64,000 nucleotides of DNA from Pseudomonas sp. G.S.17 (GTDB lineage Bacteria; Pseudomonadota; Gammaproteobacteria; Pseudomonadales; Pseudomonadaceae): positions 6,073,501 through 6,137,500 of the forward strand of contig NZ_CP151076.1 of NCBI RefSeq assembly GCF_038096165.1. Direction: 5' to 3'. Made by a program: the position numbers and the translations under genes. Below are positions 10,307 through 18,823 of this stretch, piece by piece. Within the stretch, counting starts at the first letter, position 1, and every line of letters begins with the position of its first letter. The notes under the pieces were generated by a model. It was not told the origin of the DNA. It did no database searches and was given only the letters and a program-made list of their open reading frames with translations.

Positions 10307-11092
10307 ATGACCAAGCGTTACAGCGCCCTGCTCACTGCCCTGTTTGCCAGCCTCGTACTCAGCCAGGCTCCCGCTCATGCCAATGGTCTGGACGACGTGA
10401 TTTCCCGTGGCACGTTGAAAGTTGCCGTTCCCCAGGACTTCCCGCCGTTCGGTTCGGTGGGTACCGACATGAAGCCGCGCGGCCTGGATATCGATACTGC
10501 CAAGCTGCTGGCAGACCAGTTGAAAGTGAAACTGGAACTGACCCCGGTCAACAGCACCAACCGCATTCCGTTCCTGACCACCGGCAAGGTTGATCTGGTG
10601 ATTTCCAGCCTGGGCAAGAACCCGGATCGCGAAAAAGTCATCGACTTCTCCCGCGCCTACGCGCCGTTCTATCTGGCGGTATTCGGCCCACCTGAAGCGT
10701 CGATCAAGACCATCGACGATCTGAAAGGCAAAACCATCAGCGTTACGCGGGGCGCCATCGAAGATATCGAGCTGAGTGCTGTTGCGCCTAAAGAAGCCAC
10801 CATCAAGCGCTTCGAAGACAACAACTCCACCATCGCGGCTTATCTCGCGGGCCAGACTGACCTGATCGCCAGCGGCAACGTGGTGATGGTTGCCATCAGC
10901 GAGAAGAACCCCAAGCGCATCCCCGAGCTGAAAGTGAAGCTCAAGGATTCCCCGGTTTACGTCGGCGTGAACAAGGAGCAGCCGGAGCTGCTGGGCAAGG
11001 TCAACGAGATCCTCAATGCCGCCAAGGCAGACGGCGCGCTGGAAAAGAATTCGCAAACCTGGCTCAAGCAACCTTTGCCAACCGACCTCTGA
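10307..11092 (+). CDS. Polar amino-acid ABC transporter, periplasmic substrate-binding protein
   Basis: Family 3 solute-binding protein of 261 residues. The signal peptide MTKRYSALLTALFASLVL ends at AHA before NGLDD. The mature part shows the family pattern GTLKVAVPQDFPPFGSVG, RGLDIDTAKLLADQL, PFLTTGKVDLVISSLGKNPDREK and FSRAYAPFYLAVFG. It is the first gene of a four-gene importer operon with two permeases and an ATPase. ATG 10307 has CGGAG upstream; a longer frame to 10214 lacks a signal peptide start. The ligand is unknown; a polar or cationic amino acid or related compound is plausible. Confidence 0.9.
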   Translation: MTKRYSALLTALFASLVLSQAPAHANGLDDVISRGTLKVAVPQDFPPFGSVGTDMKPRGLDIDTAKLLADQLKVKLELTPVNSTNRIPFLTTGKVDLVISSLGKNPDREKVIDFSRAYAPFYLAVFGPPEASIKTIDDLKGKTISVTRGAIEDIELSAVAPKEATIKRFEDNNSTIAAYLAGQTDLIASGNVVMVAISEKNPKRIPELKVKLKDSPVYVGVNKEQPELLGKVNEILNAAKADGALEKNSQTWLKQPLPTDL

Positions 11093-11142
11093 TCGCTGCT
11101 TCTGCTTCTGCTTCTGTTCATTAAAGCCACAGGGATCAGCCA

Positions 11143-11808
11143 ATGGCGTATCACTTCGACTTTGTACCGGTTTTGCAAAACGCTGATCTGCTGCTGAAAG
11201 GCGCGTTGTTTACTCTGGAATTGACGGCCATCGGCACAGTGCTCGGGGTGGGTCTGGGCATCATTGGCGCTATCGTGCGGGCCTGGAAGATCCAGCCGTT
11301 TTCGACGATTTTCGGGGTGTACGTCGAGCTGATCCGCAACACGCCGTTCCTGGTGCAGCTGTTTTTCATCTTCTTCGGCCTGCCGTCGCTGGGCATTCAG
11401 ATCTCGGAATGGCAGGCGGCGATCCTGGCGATGGTGATCAACCTCGGCGCGTATTCGACGGAAATCATCCGCGCCGGCATTCAGGCGATTCCTCGGGGTC
11501 AGCTGGAAGCCGCAGCGGCGCTGGCGATGACTCGCTTTGAGGCCTTTCGTTGCGTGGTGCTGATTCCAGCGCTGGGCAAGGTCTGGCCAGCATTGAGCAG
11601 CCAGATCATCATCGTGATGCTCGGTTCGGCGGTCTGTTCGCAGATCGCCACTGAAGAACTGAGCTTCTTTGCCAACTTTATTCAGTCGCGCAATTTCCGC
11701 TCCTTCGAGACGTACATCATCACCACGGTGATCTACCTGTGCATGGCGCTGCTGATTCGCCAACTGCTGGCATGGATCGGACGTCGCTATATATCGAGGA
11801 AAGGCTGA
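11143..11808 (+). CDS. Amino-acid ABC transporter permease 1 (HisM/GlnP type)
   Basis: Inner-membrane subunit of 221 residues. It has the HEQ-type permease start (LLLKGALFTLELTAIGTVLGVGLG), the family block VELIRNTPFLVQLFFIFFGLPSLG, and the ATPase-contacting EAA loop QLEAAAALAMTRFEAFRCVVLIPAL. Five or so membrane helices are evident. The stop codon overlaps the next gene start (TGATG), so the two permeases are translationally coupled and probably form a heterodimer. Confidence 0.92.
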   Translation: MAYHFDFVPVLQNADLLLKGALFTLELTAIGTVLGVGLGIIGAIVRAWKIQPFSTIFGVYVELIRNTPFLVQLFFIFFGLPSLGIQISEWQAAILAMVINLGAYSTEIIRAGIQAIPRGQLEAAAALAMTRFEAFRCVVLIPALGKVWPALSSQIIIVMLGSAVCSQIATEELSFFANFIQSRNFRSFETYIITTVIYLCMALLIRQLLAWIGRRYISRKG

Positions 11809-12455
11809 TGGATTTCACCCTTTGGGATGTTGTGCGCAATCTGCTCACTGGCCTGCAATGGACGCTGGCGCTGTCTTTGGTGGCGTTCATCGGCGGCGGC
11901 GTGATTGGCTTGCTGGTCATGTGGATGCGTATTTCGAAGCTCAATGCGCCGCGAGTTCTGGCCAAGATCTACATCGAGTTGTTTCAGGGCACGCCGTTGT
12001 TGATGCAGCTGTTCCTGGTGTTTTTCGGCGTGGCGCTGCTGGGTTTCGATATTTCGCCCTGGGCCGCCGCCGCGCTGGCGTTGACCTTGTTTACCAGCGC
12101 GTATCTGGCCGAAATCTGGCGCGGCTGCGTCGAGTCGATTGCCAATGGCCAGTGGGAAGCTTCGGCAAGCCTGGCGCTGTCACCGCTGGAACAACTGCGT
12201 TACGTGATCCTGCCGCAGGCGCTGCGCATTGCGGTCGCGCCGACGGTGGGCTTCTCGGTGCAGGTCGTGAAAGGCACGGCCGTTACTTCGATCATCGGCT
12301 TTACCGAACTCACTAAAACCGGCGGCATGCTCGCCAACGCAACGTTCCAGCCATTTCTGGTCTACGGCTTCGTCGCGTTGGGTTATTTCATGCTCTGTTA
12401 CCCCTTGTCGCTCAGTGCCCGCTATCTGGAAAGGAGACTGCATGCCTCTGCTTAG
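11808..12455 (+). CDS. Amino-acid ABC transporter permease 2 (HisQ/GlnP type)
   Basis: Second membrane subunit of 215 residues, a paralogue of the gene before it: LLTGLQWTLALSLVAFIGGG, YIELFQGTPLLMQLFLVFFG and EAA loop QWEASASLALSPLEQLRYVILPQALR. An upstream in-frame ATG exists at 11739, but ATG 11808 overlaps the previous stop and is preceded by GAGGAAAGG. The 3' end overlaps the ATPase gene by 14 bp. Confidence 0.92.
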   Translation: MDFTLWDVVRNLLTGLQWTLALSLVAFIGGGVIGLLVMWMRISKLNAPRVLAKIYIELFQGTPLLMQLFLVFFGVALLGFDISPWAAAALALTLFTSAYLAEIWRGCVESIANGQWEASASLALSPLEQLRYVILPQALRIAVAPTVGFSVQVVKGTAVTSIIGFTELTKTGGMLANATFQPFLVYGFVALGYFMLCYPLSLSARYLERRLHASA

Positions 12456-13179
12456 AATTTCCGCGCTGCATAAATATTACGGCGACCATCACGTCCTCAA
12501 GGGCATCGATCTTTCTGTAGAGGAAGGCCAGGTCGTGGCGATCATCGGTCGCAGCGGTTCGGGCAAGAGCACCCTGTTGCGCACCTTGAACGGTCTGGAG
12601 TCAATCAATGACGGCGTTATCGAAGTCGATGGCGAATACCTGGACGCGGCTCGCGCTGACCTGCGCACGCTGCGGCAGAAAGTCGGCATGGTCTTTCAGC
12701 AGTTCAACCTGTTTCCGCACCTGAGCGTCGGCGAAAACGTGATGCTCGCGCCACAAGTCGTACAAAAGGTGTCGCGAGACGAAGCCCGCAAGCTGGCCAA
12801 ACGCATGCTGGAGCGGGTCGGGTTGAGCGAGAAATTCGATGCATTCCCGGATCGACTGTCCGGCGGTCAGCAGCAGCGCGTGGCGATTGCACGTGCGCTG
12901 GCAATGTCACCCAAAGTGCTACTGTGCGACGAAATCACCTCCGCGCTGGACCCGGAGCTGGTCAACGAAGTGCTGGGCGTGGTGCGGCAACTGGCGGCCG
13001 ATGGCATGACCCTGATCATGGTCACCCACGAAATGCGCTTCGCCCGTGAAGTCGGCGACAAGCTGGTGTTCATGCATCAAGGGAAAGTGCACGAAGTGGG
13101 CGACCCGAAGATTCTCTTCGCCAACCCGCGCACGCCAGAGCTGGCGAACTTTATCGGGTCGGTGGAGCAGGGGGCTTAA
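12442..13179 (+). CDS. Amino-acid ABC transporter ATP-binding protein (HisP/GlnQ type)
   Basis: Cytoplasmic ATPase of 245 residues. It has Walker A GRSGSGKST, Q-loop MVFQQFNLFPHLS, ABC signature [15 protein letters not shown], Walker B VLLCDEITSALDPE and the switch His in MVTHEM. The family-typical Walker B Asp-Glu-Pro is here DEI, with Ile for Pro. ATG 12442 is preceded by a perfect AAGGAG. It closes the four-gene importer operon and is followed by a MITE-like element. Confidence 0.95.
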   Translation: MPLLRISALHKYYGDHHVLKGIDLSVEEGQVVAIIGRSGSGKSTLLRTLNGLESINDGVIEVDGEYLDAARADLRTLRQKVGMVFQQFNLFPHLSVGENVMLAPQVVQKVSRDEARKLAKRMLERVGLSEKFDAFPDRLSGGQQQRVAIARALAMSPKVLLCDEITSALDPELVNEVLGVVRQLAADGMTLIMVTHEMRFAREVGDKLVFMHQGKVHEVGDPKILFANPRTPELANFIGSVEQGA

Positions 13180-13210
13180 CGCCCGTTCTGAATGGGAACG
13201 TAAATCCTGT

Positions 13211-13352
13211 ACAGACTGTGTGAAAACGTCACGAGCGAAGGCAAGACAAGGCAAAAACAGGCGGAAAAGCGGAGTCTAGGTGTTCTAAATGAGCATTTTC
13301 CGCCTGTTTTTAACGCAGTATTGCCGAGCGCAGTAGTTTTCACACAGTCTGT
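13211..13352. mobile_element. MITE-like palindromic element, copy 1
   Basis: A 142-bp non-coding unit bounded by perfect inverted ends ACAGACTGTGTGAAAAC / GTTTTCACACAGTCTGT. Inside is a second perfect 16-bp inverted repeat (AAAAACAGGCGGAAAA). A near-identical copy lies at 32632-32771. Length, terminal inverted repeats, lack of a coding frame and multi-copy state fit a miniature inverted-repeat transposable element. The parent transposase is not in the window. No clear target duplication is visible here. Confidence 0.8.
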
Positions 13353-13427
13353 GTAGGACCGGATTTATCCGGGAGCGCTGCATCCCCAATGGTGGATATG
13401 CTGCTCCCGGCTAAAGCCGGTCCTACG
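13353..13427. repeat. REP pair, GTAGGACCGGCTTCAGCCGGGAGC type
   Basis: Inverted pair GTAGGACCGGATTTATCCGGGAGC ... GCTCCCGGCTAAAGCCGGTCCTAC that directly abuts the MITE right end. It lies between the ABC ATPase gene and the convergent CYTH-CHAD gene. Confidence 0.85.
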
Positions 13428-13441
13428 GGTCCTTGCTTTGC

Positions 13442-14809
13442 TTACAACCGCAACAAGGTTTTCCAGGCGCGGCTCTGGAACACGACGATGGTCTGTTGCA
13501 CACGAGCGTCCAGCACTTCGTCGCTGATCGGCAGTTCGGCCACTTGCACCAGCTTGTTCAGCTCGCCGTACAGACGATCCAGCTCCGGCAGATCCAGCGC
13601 GCCACGGGCGTGATGCAGCCAGGCCTGGATGCGCTCGATACGTGGCAACTGCTCGGCAAGGTCTTCCGGCTGCTGCTGATAACGCCCCAACTGCAAGGCA
13701 GTCGCTTCGTCAGCCAGCAAACGCGGCAACCAGCTGGCCAATTGCGCAGCGCCCTGGCGATTGCCACGGTTGTTGCGTTCAACGGTCCAGCTGCGGGTCA
13801 GCAACCAGCGCGACGTGTTCAGCGAGAACAAACCCCAGCGGGTGTCCTGCATTTCTTCCAGGAACTGTTCGTGAGCAGCGTTACGCACGTCGCCATCTTC
13901 CTGACCGGCCTGCACCAGCGGGCGCCAGTCTTCCAGCAACGCATCCAGTGATGTACGCAGTTCAGCCGAGGAAGAGCGCGGCGCGGCCTGACCGAGGCTG
14001 CCGGTCAGCGAACGCAATTCAACCAGCAACGCGACCCAGTCCTGCAACAACCGCCAGTGGCCATTGAAGCGATATTGCTCGGCCAGACGCTGACTGCTGC
14101 CCAGCAGATGCCAGGCCAGCGCGGAATACGCGTCGTCCAGCGGCATTTCGGCGTGCAGTTGCGGCGTCGGCAGGCTCAAGGAATAACTGTTGGCGTCGAA
14201 CAGGCGATAGCCGCGCTCAGCCTTGCTGATATCGCACGGCATCAGCGGCAGCGTAAGGGCCAGCTCGGCGGCCAGCTCCAGCAGCGCAGCCGGATCGCCT
14301 TCGCGCAATTCCAGCTCCAGCTCGCAGATTTCTTCCTTCTGCTTGCCCGCGACAACCTGACCCAGATCCAGTGCGGCTTCGATCACCACCTTCGCCTTGC
14401 CCCGGCCCCAGGCAATTTCTGCCTTCTCGCGGATGAAGTCGGTAGTGAACAACGGCTTGATGGTTTTTTTGTCCAGCTCGGCCAGTTGCTCCGGCCAGCA
14501 TTCGCCATCGAGCTTTTTCAGGTCCAGCTTGGCTTTGGGCAGATCCCAGTTGTACTCGTTGCGCTCCGACAGGCCGGCAATGCTTTGCCCGCGCGTCTTG
14601 AGGGTCTGGATGATCTGCTCGCCATCACGACGCAGGCGCAAGGCAACCTTGGCGTTGGCCAGGTCGCGCTCAGGCGTGTCGAAATACTGGTTGGACAGCT
14701 CAAGACGCTCCCAGCCACTTTTGTTGCGCTTCTTCAGCAAAGGGTGTTCGCGCAGTGCAGCGAGGGTTTCGCGGCTGACGCGGAGTTTGATTTCTGTTTC
14801 TTTCTGCAT
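13442..14809 (-). CDS. CYTH and CHAD domain protein, inorganic triphosphatase-like
   Basis: Cytosolic protein of 455 residues resembling E. coli YgiF. The N-terminal CYTH domain opens with the metal/phosphate motif ETEIKLRV and continues with LSNQYFDTP, KVALRLRRDG, TLKTRG, RNEYNWDLP and ELELELREGD, the alternating charged strands of the triphosphate tunnel. The C-terminal half from about residue 225 is a CHAD helical domain, with conserved His residues (LAWHLLG, NGHWRLLQDW), predicted to bind polyphosphate. CYTH proteins of this type hydrolyse inorganic triphosphate. ATG 14809 follows GAAAT-rich sequence without a strong Shine-Dalgarno site. Confidence 0.92.
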   Translation of the reverse strand: MQKETEIKLRVSRETLAALREHPLLKKRNKSGWERLELSNQYFDTPERDLANAKVALRLRRDGEQIIQTLKTRGQSIAGLSERNEYNWDLPKAKLDLKKLDGECWPEQLAELDKKTIKPLFTTDFIREKAEIAWGRGKAKVVIEAALDLGQVVAGKQKEEICELELELREGDPAALLELAAELALTLPLMPCDISKAERGYRLFDANSYSLSLPTPQLHAEMPLDDAYSALAWHLLGSSQRLAEQYRFNGHWRLLQDWVALLVELRSLTGSLGQAAPRSSSAELRTSLDALLEDWRPLVQAGQEDGDVRNAAHEQFLEEMQDTRWGLFSLNTSRWLLTRSWTVERNNRGNRQGAAQLASWLPRLLADEATALQLGRYQQQPEDLAEQLPRIERIQAWLHHARGALDLPELDRLYGELNKLVQVAELPISDEVLDARVQQTIVVFQSRAWKTLLRL

Positions 14810-15034
14810 GGCCGGGAATCCAGACGCTGATAACTAAAAACGGGGGCGCAGCCTGTTGTCACGTGGCTGCTGAGGTCGTGCAGTGTACAGGACATGGCCT
14901 GTAACAGGCCGGATGAAACTGTCGGGCGCTAACAATACTGCGATGAGTATGGCGTTACGACTGATTACCCGCAGCGAACTTAAGCCCGACCCAAGGCTGT
15001 TGCCTGGCTGGCCAAATCTGATTAAAGTAGGGCC
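14810..15034. other. Intergenic region upstream of the CYTH-CHAD gene
   Basis: Holds the leftward promoter of the CYTH-CHAD gene and, at 15000-15028, a rightward sigma70-like pair TTGCCT - 17 bp - TAAAGT. No convincing coding frame was seen. Confidence 0.4.
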
Positions 15035-15168
15035 TTCGAAGCGACTGACCGGATGAGATTGAGCGCTTCCCAGCGGCGAAAGCCGTACTCGCGCAAGGCG
15101 GGTCGAAAGTGGTGTCCGGATCTGCTTTACCGAATACGAGAAAGGCGCCCTGAACCGGCGCCTTTTTT
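15035..15168 (+). ncRNA. Candidate small RNA with its own promoter and terminator
   Basis: A rightward TTGCCT-N17-TAAAGT promoter at 15000-15028 is followed about 130 bases later by a perfect Rho-independent terminator that is directional for the plus strand. Both flanking genes are on the minus strand, so no annotated gene uses this terminator. The intervening RNA has paired GC-rich segments and no good start codon with a ribosome site. I do not recognise the family. It could be a trans-acting sRNA of about 130 nt. Confidence 0.45.
15141..15168 (+). terminator. Plus-strand terminator of the candidate sRNA
   Basis: Stem AAAGGCGCC / GGCGCCTTT (arms 15141-15149 and 15157-15165), loop CTGAACC, ending in six T residues on the plus strand. 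The minus strand lacks an equivalent U-run. Confidence 0.85.
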
Positions 15169-15175
15169 CGTTTTC

Positions 15176-15718
15176 CTAACGTCGTGTCGCCGTCGGCTGA
15201 TTCAGATAGATCTTGCCGCACAGCAGAACAAATACCATTGAACCCTTGAGTCTGGGGCCCGTTCTGGCGGTGTCTTCGTGATAAGCACTCTCGACCACCA
15301 GGTGCAGATCCTGCCACTGGCGTCTTTCTCGGGAAGCCCTGCGGACTTCAAAAAACACATGATAAGGCCCGGCGGGATCATCGACGGTAATCGAATAGCA
15401 CCAATTGCGTTCGGCTGCCGTTTCCCAGACCTTTGCTTTGGGATGTTCAAGGCTTTTAATCAAAACTGGCAGTGTGTGGGACAGTCGATACCGAGTCTGG
15501 CAAAAGGAGCGAGGTCGCGGCGTCCCTTGATCGATGATGGGCTCGCCTTGGCCGTGGCTGTCGTTGTCATAGGCTCTGCTGAAACAGTGAGTCGAGAACG
15601 TGACGTGGACACGCAGATCACGCCTCGCCAGCTGACTTTTTACAACGAAGGTGAAGGGTTCAAGGTGTGAGAAATCGTAGGTTTCTGCGCCTATCGACAG
15701 CGATGAAAAATATGACAT
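15176..15718 (-). CDS. Uncharacterised cytosolic protein
   Basis: 180 residues with no motif I can name. There is no signal peptide or membrane segment apart from a short hydrophobic stretch near the C-terminus (GSMVFVLLCGKIYL). The pattern FVVKSQLARRDLRVHVTFSTHCFSR, WCYSITVDDPAGPYHVFFEVRRASRERRQWQDLHLVVESAY suggests a beta-rich fold with conserved Cys and His. ATG 15718 has GCGAGAG upstream; a longer frame to 15748 lacks this. It is divergent from argE. Confidence 0.65.
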   Translation of the reverse strand: MSYFSSLSIGAETYDFSHLEPFTFVVKSQLARRDLRVHVTFSTHCFSRAYDNDSHGQGEPIIDQGTPRPRSFCQTRYRLSHTLPVLIKSLEHPKAKVWETAAERNWCYSITVDDPAGPYHVFFEVRRASRERRQWQDLHLVVESAYHEDTARTGPRLKGSMVFVLLCGKIYLNQPTATRR

Positions 15719-15949
15719 AACTCTCGCACACGCCCACGGGAGCGGCATTTTATCTCAAAGGAATGCATGCGCTTTGAGTGAAAACACGACAGGCTGATGC
15801 GGAATTTCGCCTCGCCTACCTATAGGCCGTTCTCTCCGGCTGTTTGCTTATGCCCTCCCGGATCATTTCAGTCGGCTCATTGCGGTTTATTACCAACACC
15901 CAATAGCCCTATGCTGGTCCGCGTGTTGACCCGCTTTGAGGAATCATCG

Positions 15950-17098
15950 ATGCCCTTGCCGTCCATGAAAGACCAGTTTGCCGCCCTGATCGCCACGCCG
16001 TCGGTGAGCTGCACGCAGCCTTCTCTGGACCAGTCCAATCGCGCGGTCATCGATCTGTTGGCGACCTGGCTGGGGGATCTGGGCTTTGCCTGTGATATCC
16101 AGCAGGTCTCGCCGGGCAAATTCAATCTGCTGGCCAGTTTCGGCAGCGGCCCCGGCGGCCTGGTGTTGGCGGGGCACAGCGATACCGTGCCGTTCGACGG
16201 CGCGTTGTGGCAGACCGATCCGCTGAAGTTGACCGAAGTTGACGGCCGCTGGGTAGGATTGGGCAGCTGCGACATGAAAGGCTTTTTCGCGCTGGTCATC
16301 GAAGCCGTGCAGCCGCTGCTGGACAAGCCGTTCAAGCAACCGCTGCTGATCCTCGCCACTTGCGACGAAGAAAGCTCGATGGCCGGCGCTCGGGCGCTGG
16401 CTGAAGCCGGTCGGCCGTTGGGCCGCGCAGCCGTGATCGGCGAACCCACCGGGCTCAAGCCAATTCGCCTGCACAAGGGCGTGATGATGGAGCGCATCGA
16501 TATTCTCGGGCGCAGCGGTCATTCGTCCGACCCGAGCCTGGGCCATAGCGCGCTGGAAGCCATGCACGATGCAATCAGCGAGCTGAAAGTCCTGCGCCAG
16601 CAATGGCAGCTGGAATACCGCAATCCGCAGTTCAGCGTGCCGACGCCGACCCTGAATTTCGGTTGCATCCATGGCGGCGACAACCCGAACCGGATCTGTG
16701 GCCAATGCTCCCTGGAGTTCGATCTGCGGCCTTTGCCGGGCATGGACCCAAGCGTGTTGCGCGCGGCGATCCGGCAGAAGCTGGAGCCGCTGGCGGAGCT
16801 GCATCAGGTGAAGATCGATTACGCGCCACTGTTTCCGGAAGCGCCGCCGTTCGAACAGGACGCCGATGCGGAACTGGTGCGGGTTGCCGAGCGTCTTACA
16901 GGACATCGCGCCGAAGCGGTAGCATTCGGCACCGAAGCGGCTTATTTTCAGCGTTTGGGTTGCGAGACGCTGGTGCTGGGCCCTGGCGACATTGCCTGCG
17001 CGCATCAACCGGGCGAATACCTTGAAATGTCACGCTTGCAGCCTACTGTGCGTCTATTGAGCCAGTTGATCGAACATTATTGCCTGAGCCCGCAATGA
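15950..17098 (+). CDS. argE: Acetylornithine deacetylase
   Basis: Zinc-dependent M20-family hydrolase of arginine synthesis, converting N2-acetylornithine to ornithine and acetate. It has 382 residues. Metal and active-site blocks are visible: LAGHSDTVPFDG (His ligand, catalytic Asp), GLGSCDMKG (bridging Asp), CDEESSMAGA (general-base Glu and ligand) and VIGEPTGLKP; the C-terminal ligand His is in IACAHQPGEYL. The dimerisation insert starts at GRSGHSSDPSLG. ATG 15950 has TGAGGAA upstream; the longer frame to 15797 has no such site. It precedes argA on the same strand, so the two probably form an arginine module. Confidence 0.94.
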   Translation: MPLPSMKDQFAALIATPSVSCTQPSLDQSNRAVIDLLATWLGDLGFACDIQQVSPGKFNLLASFGSGPGGLVLAGHSDTVPFDGALWQTDPLKLTEVDGRWVGLGSCDMKGFFALVIEAVQPLLDKPFKQPLLILATCDEESSMAGARALAEAGRPLGRAAVIGEPTGLKPIRLHKGVMMERIDILGRSGHSSDPSLGHSALEAMHDAISELKVLRQQWQLEYRNPQFSVPTPTLNFGCIHGGDNPNRICGQCSLEFDLRPLPGMDPSVLRAAIRQKLEPLAELHQVKIDYAPLFPEAPPFEQDADAELVRVAERLTGHRAEAVAFGTEAAYFQRLGCETLVLGPGDIACAHQPGEYLEMSRLQPTVRLLSQLIEHYCLSPQ

Positions 17099-17224
17099 CT
17101 CGGGCGTTGTTAACCACCCAGAAAAGGAGAGTGCGCGTGTTGCCAGGCCTGTTCCGACGATAACCATTTCACGGTTGTGAGTGTTTTTGTCCTTCGTCCA
17201 TCTTTCTCGCAGGCTCCCAAGGTT

Positions 17225-18523
17225 ATGCACGAGTACGTCAACTGGCTTCGCCACGCTTCGCCTTATATCAACGCTCACCGGGAACGCACCTTTGTCGTGA
17301 TGTTGCCCGGCGATGGCGTTGAACATCCCAATTTCGGCAATATCGTCCACGATCTGGTGCTGCTGCACAGCCTGGGCGTGCGTCTGGTGTTGGTTCACGG
17401 TTCGCGACCACAGATCGAAAGCCGTCTCGCGGCGCGGGGTTTGACGCCCAAGTTTCATCGCAACCTGCGCATTACCGACGCCGAGACGCTGGATTGTGTG
17501 ATCGATGCTGTCGGCCATTTGCGCCTGGACATCGAAGCGCGTCTGTCCATGGACATGGCCGCCTCGCCGATGCAGGGCTCGCGGCTGCGGGTCACCAGCG
17601 GCAATCTCGTTACGGCGCGGCCAATTGGCGTGCTCGAAGGCGTGGATTACCAGCACACCGGCGAAGTGCGTCGAATCGACCGCAAAGGTATCAATCGCCT
17701 GCTGGACGAGCGCCATATCGTGCTGTTGTCGCCGATTGGTTATTCGCCAACCGGCGAGATTTTCAATATCGCCTGTGAAGACGTCGCGACTCGCGCTGCT
17801 ATCGATCTGGGCGCCGACAAGCTGCTGCTGTTCGGCGAAGAGCCCGGCTTGCTTGATGAACAAGGGCGCTTGGTGCGCGAGCTGCGGCCGCAACAGGTTC
17901 CCGCGCACATGCTGCGTCTGGGCACCAATTATCAAGCCGAGCTGTTGGAAGCGGCTGCTGAAGCCTGTCGCGGCGGCGTTGGGCGCAGTCATATCGTCAG
18001 CTACGTGGAAGACGGTGCGCTGCTCACCGAGCTGTTCACCCGTGACGGCGGCGGTACGCTGGTGGCGCAGGAACAATTCGAACGGGTACGCGAAGCGGCC
18101 ATCGAGGATGTTGGTGGCCTGATGGACTTGATCACGCCGCTGGAAGAGCAAGGCATTCTGGTGCGTCGTTCCCGAGAAGTGCTGGAGCGCGAGATCGAGC
18201 AATTCAGCGTGGTCGAGCGCGAAGGGCTGATCATCGCCTGTGCGGCGCTGTATCGCATTGCCGATTCGGATGCGGGCGAGCTGGCGTGTCTGGCAGTGAA
18301 CCCGGAATACCGTCACGGCGGTCGCGGCGACGAACTGCTCGAACGCATCGAAACCCGCGCCCGCGAACTGGGCCTGAAAACCCTGTTCGTCCTCACTACC
18401 CGCACCGCCCACTGGTTCCGCGAACGCGGCTTTGAGCCAAGCACCGTCGACCGTATGCCTGCGGCCAGGGCGTCGCTGTACAACTATCAGCGCAATTCGA
18501 AGATCTTCGAGAAGGCGTTGTAA
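17225..18523 (+). CDS. argA: N-acetylglutamate synthase
   Basis: First enzyme of arginine synthesis, acetyl-CoA plus glutamate to N-acetylglutamate, classically feedback-inhibited by arginine. The 432 residues comprise an amino-acid-kinase-like domain (VLVHGSRPQIESRL, GVLEGVDYQHTGEVRRID, LLSPIGYSPTGEIFNI) that binds arginine, and a C-terminal GNAT domain (ACAALYRI, GELACLAVNPEYRHGGRGDELL, FVLTTRTAHWFRERGF). ATG 17225 is chosen because it gives the family N-terminus MHEYVNWLRHASPYIN. It is followed by REP-type repeats. Confidence 0.96.
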   Translation: MHEYVNWLRHASPYINAHRERTFVVMLPGDGVEHPNFGNIVHDLVLLHSLGVRLVLVHGSRPQIESRLAARGLTPKFHRNLRITDAETLDCVIDAVGHLRLDIEARLSMDMAASPMQGSRLRVTSGNLVTARPIGVLEGVDYQHTGEVRRIDRKGINRLLDERHIVLLSPIGYSPTGEIFNIACEDVATRAAIDLGADKLLLFGEEPGLLDEQGRLVRELRPQQVPAHMLRLGTNYQAELLEAAAEACRGGVGRSHIVSYVEDGALLTELFTRDGGGTLVAQEQFERVREAAIEDVGGLMDLITPLEEQGILVRRSREVLEREIEQFSVVEREGLIIACAALYRIADSDAGELACLAVNPEYRHGGRGDELLERIETRARELGLKTLFVLTTRTAHWFRERGFEPSTVDRMPAARASLYNYQRNSKIFEKAL

Positions 18524-18534
18524 GAAGCTGATCC

Positions 18535-18660
18535 TGTTGGAGCGAGGCTTGCCCGCGAATCGACCGCAGGAGCGACTGTAGGAGCGACCGTAGGAGCGAC
18601 TTTAGTCGCGAGAGCGCGAGCACCAATTGCCCTCCCGGCTAAAGCCGGTCCTACACCAAG
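18535..18660. repeat. Composite REP repeat, left copy flanking the methyltransferase gene
   Basis: Starts TGTTGGAGCGAGGCTTGCCC, continues with three tandem TAGGAGCGAC-like units and TTTAGTCGCGAG, then CCCTCCCGGCTAAAGCCGGT. The same composite string recurs at 19679-19810 in direct orientation with few differences. The other copy has one fewer TAGGAGCGAC unit. Confidence 0.8.
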
Positions 18661-18823
18661 CCGCGCGCCAACGGGGAGTGTTGACCCCGCCACTCATCAT
18701 TTGCCCGCCGTTACCCTTCATCTCCCGTCTACAGTTTCTAGCTGTAACCCAATCACCCCACCCGATTCATTGCGATCCTTTGTTGTGCAGATTTTCGTCG
18801 GGCTCTCAATCAGGGAAGAGCGC

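Noticed and set aside
15053..15241. Plus-strand frame of 62 codons over the candidate sRNA
   Set aside because: It runs through the terminator hairpin and into the antisense of a real gene, and has no ribosome site.
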